Notes under the pieces: model-generated
What the model saw: only the letters and a program-made list of their open reading frames with translations
What the model was told of the DNA's origin: nothing
The model's database searches: none
Assembly: GCA_028282685.1 (NCBI GenBank)
Contig: JANQHK010000138.1
Coordinates: 1-34,897 of the forward strand
Source: Phycisphaeraceae bacterium
Lineage (GTDB): Bacteria; Planctomycetota; Phycisphaerae; Phycisphaerales; Zrk34
Direction: 5' to 3'
DNA length: 34,897 nucleotides
In this document: positions 8,738 to 17,446 of the stretch, in pieces
Numbering within the stretch: the stretch's first letter is position 1
Layout of the letters: every line of letters starts with the position of its first letter
Made by a program: the position numbers and the translations under genes

Positions 8738-8908
8738 CGCCATTCGCCCTGGCGCACCGCTGACGATATGGTCCGCCCGATCTGCTCTTATCGCATCGCC
8801 GAGCGTCTGGGCGCGGCGATTCACGTGCACGACAGCGCCGGTCACGATCTGACCACCGATGCCCCGGACTGGTGCGTGGATCGGATCACGGACCGGTTGA
8901 CCGGTTAA
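8738..8908 (+). pseudogene. Probable 3' remnant of an alpha/beta hydrolase
   Basis: The open frame after the TAA at 8735 codes for about 56 residues; an ATG at 8768 would give 46. The text DDMVRPICSYRIAERLGA, then HVHDSAGHDLTTDAPDW, resembles the last part of alpha/beta hydrolases, where a D-x-x-V-P segment and a late GHDL carry the catalytic Asp and His. The nucleophile half is absent: the DNA before it is occupied by another gene on the opposite strand. The frame ends inside the 8-bp tandem repeat at 8895. This could also be a chance open frame; the similarity is judged by eye. Confidence 0.35.
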
Positions 8909-8936
8909 CTGGTGAATGGGTTAACTGGTTAATCGG
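8895..8936. repeat. Degenerate 8-bp tandem repeat (GGTTRAYY)
   Basis: Five successive octamers can be read: GGTTGACC, GGTTAACT, GGTGAATG, GGTTAACT, GGTTAATC, followed by GG. Related tracts occur at 9753 and 27886. Confidence 0.75.
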
Positions 8937-8967
8937 GCGCCCCCCGACCCCAAGGCCCTTGGCCCGT

Positions 8968-9750
8968 CTATTCCAGCACCGGCGCGATGTCGTGCTGGAA
9001 GACTTCCTGCAGGAAGTCGGCCGTCAGGCCGTCCGGCGAATCGTGGTAATGCAGTGTGCGGTTGAGCACGGCCACCTTGCCGCAGCCGCCCGCCACGGCG
9101 CGCAGGTCGTGAGAGACCACGATGATTGTCAGGTCCAACTGATCGTGCAGCATGCGGATCAGCTCGGCGAAGCGTTTCTGCCCCGCCACGTCCACGCCGA
9201 CCGTCGGTTCGTCCAGCAGCAGTATCCTGGGTTTGGCTGCCAGGGCGCGCGCGATGAACGCCCGTTGCTGCTGGCCACCGGAAAGATCGCCGATGGGCCG
9301 GTCCGCCAAGTCCGCGATGCCCAGCATATCCATCAGGTGTTCCACATAATCGCAATCGTCGCGGCGGTGGGGACGGATCAATCCGGTCTTGCCGGTCAAA
9401 CCCATGCGCACGGCCTGGCGGACGCTGGCTGGAAATTGCCGGGCAAACTCGTGCTTCTGCGGCACGTACCCCACCACATCCCCCCGCCTGCAGACCTGGG
9501 CCGGGGCCAACCCTGCGATATGCACGGAGCCGGCGTAGCCGTCCAGCAGGCCGATCATGATTTTCAGCAGCGTGGTCTTGCCGCCGCCGTTGGGGCCGAT
9601 GATGCCGAGGTTGCAGCCGTGCTCGATGTGCATGGTCACGTCGCGCAGCGCTTCGACCGGACCGTATGAATAACTCACGCCGTCGACGCAGATCACATCG
9701 GCATCGTGGTGGTGGTCCATCGGGCTGTGCTGGCAGACGTGCGGGGACAT
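8968..9750 (-). CDS. znuC: Zinc/manganese-type ABC transporter ATP-binding protein
   Basis: This is the cytoplasmic ATPase of a metal importer of the ZnuABC/MntABC group. The 260-residue product shows Walker A GPNGGGKTT, a Q-loop region VGYVPQKHEF (typical of metal-type ATPases), signature LSGGQQQR, Walker B ILLLDEPTVGVD and the switch histidine VVSHD. It lies 122 bp downstream of the metal-binding lipoprotein gene on the same strand, which fixes its transport class. The permease gene expected beside it is absent; the next sequence is a repeat and a hydrolase remnant. ATG 9750 is used; ATG 9720 is an alternative start, and neither has a strong ribosome site. Zinc rather than manganese is inferred from the partner's His-rich loop. 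Confidence 0.88.
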   Translation of the reverse strand: MSPHVCQHSPMDHHHDADVICVDGVSYSYGPVEALRDVTMHIEHGCNLGIIGPNGGGKTTLLKIMIGLLDGYAGSVHIAGLAPAQVCRRGDVVGYVPQKHEFARQFPASVRQAVRMGLTGKTGLIRPHRRDDCDYVEHLMDMLGIADLADRPIGDLSGGQQQRAFIARALAAKPRILLLDEPTVGVDVAGQKRFAELIRMLHDQLDLTIIVVSHDLRAVAGGCGKVAVLNRTLHYHDSPDGLTADFLQEVFQHDIAPVLE

Positions 9751-9752
9751 AT

Positions 9753-9848
9753 GGTTAACCGGTTGATTGGTTCTGGTTTTCGTAAAGCCCGGGGTTGAGG
9801 GCGAGTCACATAGTGACGAAACCGAAACCCGGGATTCCTACCCTACGT
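9753..9848. repeat. Composite intergenic repeat, copy 1 (octamer tract plus stem region)
   Basis: Octamers GGTTAACC, GGTTGATT, GGTTCTGG (9753-9776) are followed by a nested inverted repeat: CCCGGGGTT at 9788-9796 against AACCCGGG at 9836-9843, with GTCAC-ATA-GTGAC (9805-9817) inside. The order AAGCCCGG, TTGAG, ACGAA, CCG, AAACCCG, ATTCC recurs in copy 2 at 27886-27977. It lies between the znuA and znuC genes. Confidence 0.6.
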
Positions 9849-9872
9849 CCCTCAGCTCCTTCGTCCCTTCCC

Positions 9873-10859
9873 TCACAAATTCAGCCCCTCCACCAACGTC
9901 CGTAGATTGTACCGCATCATCTTCAGGTAAGTGCTGCGCCCGGGGACGTTGGGGTCGCCCAGTGGGTCGAGCATCATGACTTTCACGCCGGTCTGCTTGG
10001 CCAGTTCTTCCGCGGCATCGGGCGGGAACTGCGGCTCGGTAAAGATCACTTTCAAATCGTGCTCTTTGATCGCCTTGATCGCCTGGTCAAGCCGCCCGCT
10101 GGTCATCGCGCCCGGTCCCTCCACCGGCATCAGTGTCGCGACAACCTCCAGGCCGAAATCCTCCGTCAACCGGTTGAACGCGCCGTGGAAGGTGACGAGC
10201 TTATGTGTTTTCGCGGATTCAAACTGCGGCTTGAACTCACGGTGAAGGGCCGCGACGGCTTGGCGATGTTGGCCGCGGTTGTCCCTGAATACCTGTGCGT
10301 ATTCAGGTATCACTTCGCTGGCGTGACGAGCGACGTCGGATGAAATGCGGCCATGATGTTCCAATCGAAACCAGACGTGCGGATCGCCTCCAGGCCCATG
10401 GTCGCAGTGAGGGCCGTGCACATGCTCATGTGCATGTGCGTCATGTTCATCGTGTTCGGTTTCGGTTTCAGCTTCGGCATCAACCAACGATTCAAACCGG
10501 ACGACTCTCAACGAATCATTCCCCGCGGCCCTGGCGGTTCGCTCGGCCCAACGGTCGAAGCCCCCGCCCACCATCACCAGCATCTTCGCCCGGCCCAGTA
10601 CGGCCATCTGCTCGGCATTGGGCTCGTAACCGTGCGGCGTGATGCCCGGCGGAACGAGGCAGACCACCTCGGCATGCTCGCCGACGATCTGCCGCGTGAT
10701 GTCCGCCAGCGGGAAGATCGTCACCGCAATAACGGGCTTGCCTCCTCCGGAAGTATCCCCGCCCCGGGAAGGCGTGCCGGAACTGCCCTCATCGCCATCG
10801 CAGGCGGACAAGGCCAGCCCCAGACAGACGGTCATCAGAAACACAGCGATGTTTCTCAT
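9873..10859 (-). CDS. znuA: Zinc-binding ABC transporter substrate-binding lipoprotein
   Basis: This is the extracytoplasmic metal-capturing component (cluster A-I, ZnuA/TroA family). The 328-residue product begins with a lipoprotein signal, MRNIAVFLMTVCLGLALSAC, with lipobox LSAC and the modified Cys at residue 20. Family motifs are TIFPLADITRQIVG, PPGITPHGYEP (first ligand His), DPHVWF (second ligand His), TFHGAFN (third ligand His) and MLDPLG (acidic ligand). Between ligands one and two lies a His/Asp/Glu-rich loop (HDEHDAHAHEHVHGPHCDH) typical of zinc-specific members. The ATG at 10859 has GAGGTG upstream. No Zur-like operator was recognised. The ATPase gene follows after 122 bp. Confidence 0.92.
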   Translation of the reverse strand: MRNIAVFLMTVCLGLALSACDGDEGSSGTPSRGGDTSGGGKPVIAVTIFPLADITRQIVGEHAEVVCLVPPGITPHGYEPNAEQMAVLGRAKMLVMVGGGFDRWAERTARAAGNDSLRVVRFESLVDAEAETETEHDEHDAHAHEHVHGPHCDHGPGGDPHVWFRLEHHGRISSDVARHASEVIPEYAQVFRDNRGQHRQAVAALHREFKPQFESAKTHKLVTFHGAFNRLTEDFGLEVVATLMPVEGPGAMTSGRLDQAIKAIKEHDLKVIFTEPQFPPDAAEELAKQTGVKVMMLDPLGDPNVPGRSTYLKMMRYNLRTLVEGLNL

Positions 10860-10933
10860 CAGCGCACCTCAAAAGATCAGGTTCACAATCATACTCTTCG
10901 GAACCGGTCAGGTCCGTAGCCGGGCTTGAAATA

Positions 10934-10962
10934 TTGCCGAAAAGGGAATCGGCCGATAGAGT
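10934..10962 (+). promoter_or_regulatory. Possible promoter of the tRNA gene
   Basis: TTGCCG (10934-10939) and TAGAGT (10957-10962) are separated by 17 bp, each matching the sigma-70 consensus at 4 of 6 positions. The predicted start is about 8 nt before the tRNA. Confidence 0.4.
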
Positions 10963-10976
10963 TAAAGATTCCCTTC

Positions 10977-11049
10977 GGGGCGGTAGCTCAATTGGGAGAG
11001 CGCCTCGGTCGCATCGAGGAGGTTGTGGGTTCGATCCCCATCCGCTCCA
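10977..11049 (+). tRNA. tRNA-Ala (anticodon CGC)
   Basis: A full cloverleaf can be folded in 73 nt. The acceptor stem is GGGGCGG with CCGCTCC and contains the G3.U70 pair that is the alanine identity element. The D arm is GCTC/GAGC, the anticodon stem CCTCG/CGAGG with loop GTCGCAT (anticodon CGC, reading GCG), and the T arm GTGGG-TTCGATC-CCCAT. The discriminator base is A. The 3' CCA is not encoded. A terminator follows directly. Confidence 0.95.
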
Positions 11050-11052
11050 CTT

Positions 11053-11090
11053 GACTCTGCGAGGATTGTCTCCTCGCGGAGTCATTTTTT
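11053..11090 (+). terminator. Rho-independent terminator after tRNA-Ala
   Basis: A 13-bp stem (11053-11065 with 11071-11083, one G.U pair) with a 5-nt loop is followed by A and six T. It ends the tRNA transcript 59 nt before mutS begins. Confidence 0.92.
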
Positions 11091-11148
11091 ATTTGGCTCC
11101 GAACCGCTTCACTTGCATACCCGCCGCTTCGACCGGACACTTGCACGC

Positions 11149-13770
11149 ATGGGCAATCCGCACGACACCCCCGCCATGCGGCAGCACCGCCGTTTCAAAG
11201 AGCAGTACCCCGATTGCGTGCTCTTTTTCCGCATGGGCGATTTCTACGAATTGTTCTACGACGATGCCAAGCTCGCCGCCAAAACGCTGGGGCTGACGCT
11301 CACCCAACGCACCGAAGGCATTCCCATGGCCGGCGTGCCCTACCACGCGGTCGACAACTACCTCCGCCGCATGATCGCCGCGGGCCACCGCGTCGCCATC
11401 TGCGACCAGGTCGAAGATCCCGCCCAGGCCAAGGGCGTGGTCAAGCGTGATGTCACGCGCCTGGTCACCCCCGGTACGCTTACCGAGGAATCGCTGCTCG
11501 ATGAGTCCCGGGAGAATCCCCTCGCCGCGGTCTGTTTCACCGACGACGAGCACGCTTGTATCGCCCTGGCGGAGCTGAGCACGGGCGAGTTCCGCGTGGC
11601 GCGGATGAAGGCCGACGTGCTGCGCGACGAGCTGGCCCGATTCAGCCCGCGCGAACTGCTCTACGTGGAGACGGCCGATCGCAAGCCCCCGCCGCGCGTT
11701 GAGCGGTTGGCCGAGGCGGTGGGCTGCGCCCTGACGCCGCGCCCCGCCTGGCAGTTCCGACTCGACGACGCCACCGCATCGCTGCGCCGCCAATTCCAGG
11801 TGGCCACGTTGTCCGGGTTCGGCCTGGCCGACGACGATCCGGAAATCGGTCCGGCCGGCGCCGTGGTCCAATACCTTCTGGAAACCCAGTGCAGCGAAGA
11901 CGGTCGCCTGGCTCACCTGCGTCCGCCCCGCCGATTCGAGCGCACCGAGCATCTGCTGATCGACCGCACCTCCCTGCGTTCGCTGGAGGTCGAGAGCACG
12001 ATGCGCAGCGGCGAAGTGGCCGGTTCCCTCCTGGGCACGTTGCAATCCTGCCGCACCGCCATGGGCAAGCGCGCCCTGCGCCACTGGCTGTGTTACCCCT
12101 TGCTCGATCCGGAAAAAATCAAGAAGCGACAGGACGCCGTGCAGACGATCCTCGCTGACGATGCGCTCGGACGCAACCTGGCCGATCAGTTCGACGGCGT
12201 TCAGGACGTGCAACGGATCGGCTCGCGCATTGCCGTGGGACGACCGAGCCCGCGCGATCTGGTGGCGCTGGGTAAATCGCTGGCGAACATCGAGTCCCTG
12301 GCCGCCCTTCTGGCCGATCGCTCGGCGCTTCAGCCCTATCACGGGCAACTGACCGCCGCCGCGCCGCCATTGAATGCGTTGGGCGAGATGCTCACCGCCG
12401 CGTGCGTTGATTCCCCCCCTGCTCACCTGCGCGACGGCGGGCTCATCCGCAACGGCTACGACAAGCAACTGGACGAGTACCGCGCCCTGCAGCGCGATTC
12501 CAACCAATGGCTGGCCGACTACCAGGCCCAGCTCACCAAAGACCTGTCCATCCCCACGTTGAAGGTCGGTTACAACAAGGTCTTCGGGTATTACATCGAG
12601 GTCACCCACGCCCAGACCGACAAGGTGCCCGACCAGTTCACGCGCAAGCAGACGCTGAAAAACGCCGAACGCTACATCACGCCCGAGTTGAAGACGTATG
12701 AGAACAAGGTGCTGGGCGCTTCGAGCAAGGCGGTGGCGCGCGAGCAGGAATTGTTCGGCCGACTCTGCAAGGCGGCCTCGGACCGACTGGAGCCGCTACA
12801 CGCCTTCGCCGAAACCGTCGCCGCGCTGGACGTGCTCAACGGCTTCGCCGACCGCGCGCGGCGTTACCGTTACTGCCGACCGGCCATCGTCGACGAGCCG
12901 GTGCTGCACATCGTCGACGGCCGCCACCCCGTGCTCGATGAACTGCTGGCCGACCAGTTCGTCCCCAACGATCTGGACCTGGGCGGGGAGAACACCGCCA
13001 CGCTGGCGCTGATCACCGGCCCGAACATGGCCGGCAAGAGCACGTACATCCGCCAGGCCGCCCTGCTGACGCTGCTGGCGCACACCGGCAGCTTCATCCC
13101 CGCCGCCGAGGCGACGATCGGCCTGACCGACCGCATCTTCACGCGCATCGGCGCTTCCGACGAACTGCATGCCGGCGCGTCCACGTTCATGGTCGAGATG
13201 ACCGAAACGGCGAACATCTGCCACCACGCCACCGAACGCTCGCTGGTGATCCTCGATGAGATCGGCCGGGGCACCAGCACGCTGGACGGCCTGTCGTTGG
13301 CCTGGGCGCTGACCGAGCACCTGGCCGCGCGCCGCTGCCGCACGCTCTTCGCCACGCACTACCACGAACTGGTGCAACTGGGCGAGCAGTTTTCCAACAT
13401 CGCCAACCTGAACGTGACCGTGCGCGAATGGGCCGACCAGGTGGTCTTTCTCCACCACATCGCACCCGGCAGCGCCGACCGCAGCTACGGAATTCACGTG
13501 GCCAAGATCGCCGGACTTCCGCCGGATGTGATTGCCCGCGCCCGTCAATTGATGGACGTGCTGGAAGTGCACACCGATGACAAACCGGACCTGACTGCCG
13601 TCAAGCCGCAGCAGCCCGATCCGCAGATGGGCCTGTTCACCGAATACGTGGAACATCCGGCCGTGGACAAACTCCGCAGCGTCGACCTGAACGCCCTCAG
13701 CCCGATGGATGCCTTCGATTTGCTGCGCAAGTTGAAAGAGGAATTGCAGACCAACCGCGATCGGAGCTGA
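11149..13770 (+). CDS. mutS: MutS, DNA mismatch recognition ATPase
   Basis: MutS scans DNA for mismatches and recruits MutL. The 873-residue product has the usual length. Domain I shows FFRMGDFYELF with the mismatch-wedging F32-Y33-E34. The clamp and lever region includes KVGYNKVFGYYIEVT. The ATPase domain has Walker A TGPNMAGKSTYIRQ, the MutS loop ASTFMVEMTE, Walker B LVILDEIGRGTSTLDG and the switch FATHYHEL. The C-terminus has a helix-turn-helix and an acidic tail. The ATG at 11149 is chosen because longer in-frame extensions would run through the tRNA and its terminator; it lacks a strong ribosome site. No mutL is present here. Confidence 0.96.
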   Translation: MGNPHDTPAMRQHRRFKEQYPDCVLFFRMGDFYELFYDDAKLAAKTLGLTLTQRTEGIPMAGVPYHAVDNYLRRMIAAGHRVAICDQVEDPAQAKGVVKRDVTRLVTPGTLTEESLLDESRENPLAAVCFTDDEHACIALAELSTGEFRVARMKADVLRDELARFSPRELLYVETADRKPPPRVERLAEAVGCALTPRPAWQFRLDDATASLRRQFQVATLSGFGLADDDPEIGPAGAVVQYLLETQCSEDGRLAHLRPPRRFERTEHLLIDRTSLRSLEVESTMRSGEVAGSLLGTLQSCRTAMGKRALRHWLCYPLLDPEKIKKRQDAVQTILADDALGRNLADQFDGVQDVQRIGSRIAVGRPSPRDLVALGKSLANIESLAALLADRSALQPYHGQLTAAAPPLNALGEMLTAACVDSPPAHLRDGGLIRNGYDKQLDEYRALQRDSNQWLADYQAQLTKDLSIPTLKVGYNKVFGYYIEVTHAQTDKVPDQFTRKQTLKNAERYITPELKTYENKVLGASSKAVAREQELFGRLCKAASDRLEPLHAFAETVAALDVLNGFADRARRYRYCRPAIVDEPVLHIVDGRHPVLDELLADQFVPNDLDLGGENTATLALITGPNMAGKSTYIRQAALLTLLAHTGSFIPAAEATIGLTDRIFTRIGASDELHAGASTFMVEMTETANICHHATERSLVILDEIGRGTSTLDGLSLAWALTEHLAARRCRTLFATHYHELVQLGEQFSNIANLNVTVREWADQVVFLHHIAPGSADRSYGIHVAKIAGLPPDVIARARQLMDVLEVHTDDKPDLTAVKPQQPDPQMGLFTEYVEHPAVDKLRSVDLNALSPMDAFDLLRKLKEELQTNRDRS

Positions 13771-14155
13771 TCGCGCGATGCCGTCACGTCGCGGCCGAAC
13801 GATCCAGCCAACATCCACCAATCAAAAAGACCGGCCCACCAGCCAGGATGGTCCGGCCTATCGCTGTGGGAGCTCTCTCTCAAGCCACACAGCACCTGGG
13901 ATGTCAATAAGACGTGGCCAAGCCCCGGCCGGGCCACGCTACGCTCGGCGACGCTCTTCGCCGGGCGCTGGGTATCTATACCACCCCGCCCCACCAGACG
14001 ACCCGCGCGCAAAAGAAACCCACAGTAAAATCAACAAAAGATATAAGCCGACCGGACGCAAACGATTTTTCTCGCTCCGGACCGGCCCGGCTTGGAAAGC
14101 CATTCGTCCGCATCTATCATTGATTCCACTTCAACCGCACGGAGACCCGACGCCC
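13771..14155. other. 385-bp intergenic region between mutS and sucC
   Basis: No convincing gene is seen; the open frame that continues upstream from sucC is Pro/Arg/Ser-rich and lacks start support. The stretch contains short inverted repeats, such as GTGGCC/GGCCAC around 13914-13937, and an A-rich patch near 14020-14045 that may include the sucC promoter, but no clear -35/-10 pair was fixed. Confidence 0.5.
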
Positions 14156-15352
14156 ATGAAGCTGCACGAATACCAGGCGAGGCGGATGCTGATCGAGTCG
14201 GGGATACCCGCCCCACCGGCCGAGGTGGTGGACACCGCCGAACAGGCCGCCGAGGCGTATCAGCGTCTGGTGGATGGCGGCGCGGCGTTTTGCGTGGTCA
14301 AGGCGCAGGTCCATGCCGGGGGGCGCGGCAAGGGCGGAGGCGTGAAACTGGTTCGCTCGGCCGACGAAGCCCGCGATGCGGCGCAGGCGATCTTCTCCAA
14401 ACCGTTGGTGACGCACCAGACCGGCCCGGAGGGCGTGCCCGTGCGCAAACTGCTCGTGGCCGCGGCCATCGACATCGAACGCGAGTTCTACCTCGGCGTG
14501 ACGGTCGATCGCGGACGCGGCTGCCCCGTGCTGATCGCTTCGGCCGAGGGGGGCGTGGAAATCGAGGAAGTGGCGAAGGCCAACCCCGATGCGATCCTGC
14601 GCATTCCGGTCCATCCCCTGATGGGGCTCGAGGCCTACCGGGCGCGCGAGGCGGCGTTTCAACTGGGTCTGCACGGCAAGCAGATCGGCCAGGCCGTGCG
14701 GATCATGCTGGCGCTGGCGGCCCTGTTCACCAAGGCCGATGCGGCGCTGCTGGAGATCAACCCGCTGGCGCTGACGCCGGCGGATGATGAAAATCCGGAC
14801 GGTCGCCTGCTGGCCATCGACGCCAAGCTGAGCATCGACGACAACGCCCTGTTCCGCCAGTCCAAGGCGCGCGACTTTTTCGATCCGACCGAAGAAGACC
14901 CCGCCGAACTGAAGGCGCACGAGCACGGCTTGTCCTACATCAAACTCGACGGCAACATCGGCTGCCTGGTCAACGGCGCCGGTCTGGCTATGAGCACGAT
15001 GGACATCATCAAGCTGCACGGCGGCGAACCGGCCAACTTCCTCGATGTCGGCGGGTCGGCCAGCGAGGAAGCCGTCACCGAGGCCTTCCGCATCATTCTC
15101 TCCGACGCGAACGTTCAGGGCGTGCTGGTCAATATCTTCGGGGGCATCATGCAGTGCGACCGCATTGCCCGGGCGATCATCGCCGCAGCCGAGCAGGTGG
15201 GCTTTACCGTTCCGCTGGTGGTGCGCCTGGAAGGGACCAACGTCGAACAGGCCCGACAGATCATCGACGAGGCAAAACAGCAGATTCCCGTCCTGCAGAC
15301 CGCCAACGACCTGACCGACGCAGCGCAGAAAGTCTGCGCCGCTGTGGCGTGA
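14156..15352 (+). CDS. sucC: Succinate-CoA ligase, beta subunit
   Basis: This subunit carries the ATP-grasp nucleotide site of the TCA-cycle enzyme that makes succinate and ATP (or GTP) from succinyl-CoA. The 398-residue product has the standard start MKLHEYQAR, the ATP-grasp segment [18 protein letters not shown], the metal-binding [10 protein letters not shown], then [42 protein letters not shown] and the closing VRLEGTN. ATG 14156 matches the family start and has GGAG 11 nt upstream. The alpha-subunit gene sucD, normally directly downstream, is absent: 111 bp later comes squalene-hopene cyclase. A malate-CoA ligase role cannot be excluded without its partner. Confidence 0.93.
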   Translation: MKLHEYQARRMLIESGIPAPPAEVVDTAEQAAEAYQRLVDGGAAFCVVKAQVHAGGRGKGGGVKLVRSADEARDAAQAIFSKPLVTHQTGPEGVPVRKLLVAAAIDIEREFYLGVTVDRGRGCPVLIASAEGGVEIEEVAKANPDAILRIPVHPLMGLEAYRAREAAFQLGLHGKQIGQAVRIMLALAALFTKADAALLEINPLALTPADDENPDGRLLAIDAKLSIDDNALFRQSKARDFFDPTEEDPAELKAHEHGLSYIKLDGNIGCLVNGAGLAMSTMDIIKLHGGEPANFLDVGGSASEEAVTEAFRIILSDANVQGVLVNIFGGIMQCDRIARAIIAAAEQVGFTVPLVVRLEGTNVEQARQIIDEAKQQIPVLQTANDLTDAAQKVCAAVA

Positions 15353-15463
15353 TGATATTCGGATCCCCCCTTGTCCTTCGCATATTTCGCGATTTGTTGC
15401 CAAAATGTCCGTATCGGGTTAGCTTTACGGGCTTGAATCACCCCTGAGAGGAACACTTCGCCG

Positions 15464-17425
15464 ATGAACAGTTCTTCGAGCACGACGGCCCCGCGGGTCG
15501 CTTCGGCCCCGGTGGACCGGTTGGTTGTCGAATCCGCCCTGAGCATGGCGACGACGGAGTTGTTCCGCCAGCAGAATGGCGACGGCCATTGGTGCGCCGA
15601 GCTGGAGGGCGATTCCATTCTCCAGAGCGAATACATCCTGCTCAAGTGGATCGTGGAGCAGGAGGACGATCCGAAGCTGGGGCCCATCGCCGAGTATCTC
15701 CGCAGACAGCAGCGTGCCGAAGACGGCGCATGGGCGCAATACCCCGGCGCCAGGCCGGACCTGTCGGCGACGGTCAAGGCCTACTTCGCACTGAAACTGA
15801 TGGGCGATGACATCGACGCCCCGCATATGGTCAAGGCGCGGCAGTTGATCCTGCAACTGGGTGGCGCGGAAAAGTGCAACACCTATTCCAAGTTCTATTT
15901 GGCGGCGCTGGGGCAGATGCATTACGACAACGTCCCCGCCGTGCCCCCGGAAATGGTGCTCCTGCCGCGGTGGTTCTATTTCCATCTCGACAAGGTGTCG
16001 GCCTGGTCGCGCACGATGATCATGCCCTTGGCGATCGTCAACTCCTACCGGCCGATCCGCCAGTTGCCCGAGCCCATGGGCATCATGGAACTGTACACCA
16101 ACCACGATTACCTGCACCGGCCCTGCATCGAACTCGACAAAACCCTGCTGAGCTGGAAGAACCTGTTCTTCGGGATCGACAAGCTGCTGAAGGTCTGGCA
16201 GCGCACGCGGCTGATGCCCCTGCGCAAACCGGCGTTGCAGCGCATCGAAAAGTGGATTCTCGAGCGGACCAAGGGCGAACACGCCGACGGCCTGGGCGCG
16301 ATCTTCCCGCCGATGGTCTACATCATCATCGCCTTCCGCTGCCTGGGTTATTCCGATGACGATCCCAACGTGCAGCAGGCCTGGCGGCAACTGGACCGCC
16401 TGATGATTGAAGAGGAAGACCACATCCGCCTGCAGCCGTGCTTCTCGCCGGTCTGGGATACCGGCATCGCCACGTACGCCCTGGCCGAAGCGGGCCTGCG
16501 CGCTTCGCACGAATCCCTGGGCAAGGCGGTGCGCTGGCTGGTCGACAAAGAGTGCCGCCACATCGGCGACTGGAAGAACAACGTCAAGGACGACATCGAG
16601 CCGTCCGGCTGGTACTTCGAGTTCAACAACGCCTATTACCCCGACGTGGACGACACGGCGATGGTGGCGATGGCGCTGCACCGCGCCGCCAACGGCACCT
16701 GCCCCGAGGCGGCGCAAGCGGCGAAGCGCGGAGTCAAGTGGATCCTCGCCATGCAGAACGAGGACGGCGGATGGGCCGCTTTCGATCGCACCATCAACCG
16801 TCCCGTCCTCGAGCACATTCCCTTCGCCGATCACAACGCGATTCAGGACCCCAGTTGCCCGGACATCACCGGCCGCACGCTGGAATGTTTGGGCCACCTG
16901 GACTACCGCATCGGACACCCGGCCGTGGCCAAGGCGGTCGAGTACCTCAAGACCAAGCAGGAGCCCGAGGGATGCTGGTTCGGGCGCTGGGGCGTGAACT
17001 ACATCTACGGCTCGTGGGAAACGCTGTGCGGTTTGCGGAACGTCGGCGTCGATATGACCGAGCCGTGGATCGCGCGCTGCGGCGATTGGCTGCGCTCGGT
17101 GCAGAAGTCCGATGGCAGCTTCGGCGAATCGGCCGACAGCTACGAAGACCCCGACCTCAAGGGCGTCGGGCCCGCCACCGCCAGCCAGACCGCCTGGGGC
17201 GCGATGGCGCTGATGGCGATCGACGGCCCGAACCATCCCGATGTGCGGCGCGCCATTCAATGGCTTTGCGATACGCAACTGCAAAGCGGCACGTGGGACG
17301 AGCCGTGGTTCACCGGCACGGGCTTCCCGCGCGTCTTTTACCTGCGCTATCACCTCTACCGTTTGTACTTCCCGATCATGGCGCTGGGGCGCTGGCTGGA
17401 AATGACAAACGACGACGCACCGTAA
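15464..17425 (+). CDS. shc: Squalene-hopene cyclase
   Basis: The enzyme cyclises squalene to hopene/hopanol, the precursor of membrane-ordering hopanoids, at the cytoplasmic membrane. The 653-residue product has several QW-type repeats (DGHWCAELEGD, DGAWAQY, DGGWAAFD, EPEGCWFGRWG, DGSFGES, SGTWDEPWFTGTGFP). The proton-donating motif is present as D394-V-D396-D397-TA. The C-terminal GFPRVFYLRYHLYRLYFPIMALGRW matches bacterial cyclases. GAGAGGA lies 11 nt before the ATG. No other hopanoid gene (hpn) is in the window. A separate 111-bp gap from sucC leaves room for its own promoter. Confidence 0.96.
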   Translation: MNSSSSTTAPRVASAPVDRLVVESALSMATTELFRQQNGDGHWCAELEGDSILQSEYILLKWIVEQEDDPKLGPIAEYLRRQQRAEDGAWAQYPGARPDLSATVKAYFALKLMGDDIDAPHMVKARQLILQLGGAEKCNTYSKFYLAALGQMHYDNVPAVPPEMVLLPRWFYFHLDKVSAWSRTMIMPLAIVNSYRPIRQLPEPMGIMELYTNHDYLHRPCIELDKTLLSWKNLFFGIDKLLKVWQRTRLMPLRKPALQRIEKWILERTKGEHADGLGAIFPPMVYIIIAFRCLGYSDDDPNVQQAWRQLDRLMIEEEDHIRLQPCFSPVWDTGIATYALAEAGLRASHESLGKAVRWLVDKECRHIGDWKNNVKDDIEPSGWYFEFNNAYYPDVDDTAMVAMALHRAANGTCPEAAQAAKRGVKWILAMQNEDGGWAAFDRTINRPVLEHIPFADHNAIQDPSCPDITGRTLECLGHLDYRIGHPAVAKAVEYLKTKQEPEGCWFGRWGVNYIYGSWETLCGLRNVGVDMTEPWIARCGDWLRSVQKSDGSFGESADSYEDPDLKGVGPATASQTAWGAMALMAIDGPNHPDVRRAIQWLCDTQLQSGTWDEPWFTGTGFPRVFYLRYHLYRLYFPIMALGRWLEMTNDDAP

Positions 17426-17446
17426 TCCATCGGCCCATGATTGCTC

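Noticed and set aside
11023-11148. A longer MutS N-terminus
   Set aside because: The extension would be translated from the 3' half of tRNA-Ala and its terminator; the family start fits ATG 11149.
13778-14155. An extended SucC with an extra 126 residues
   Set aside because: The added text is low-complexity Pro/Arg/Ser, while MKLHEYQAR at 14156 is the conserved family start.
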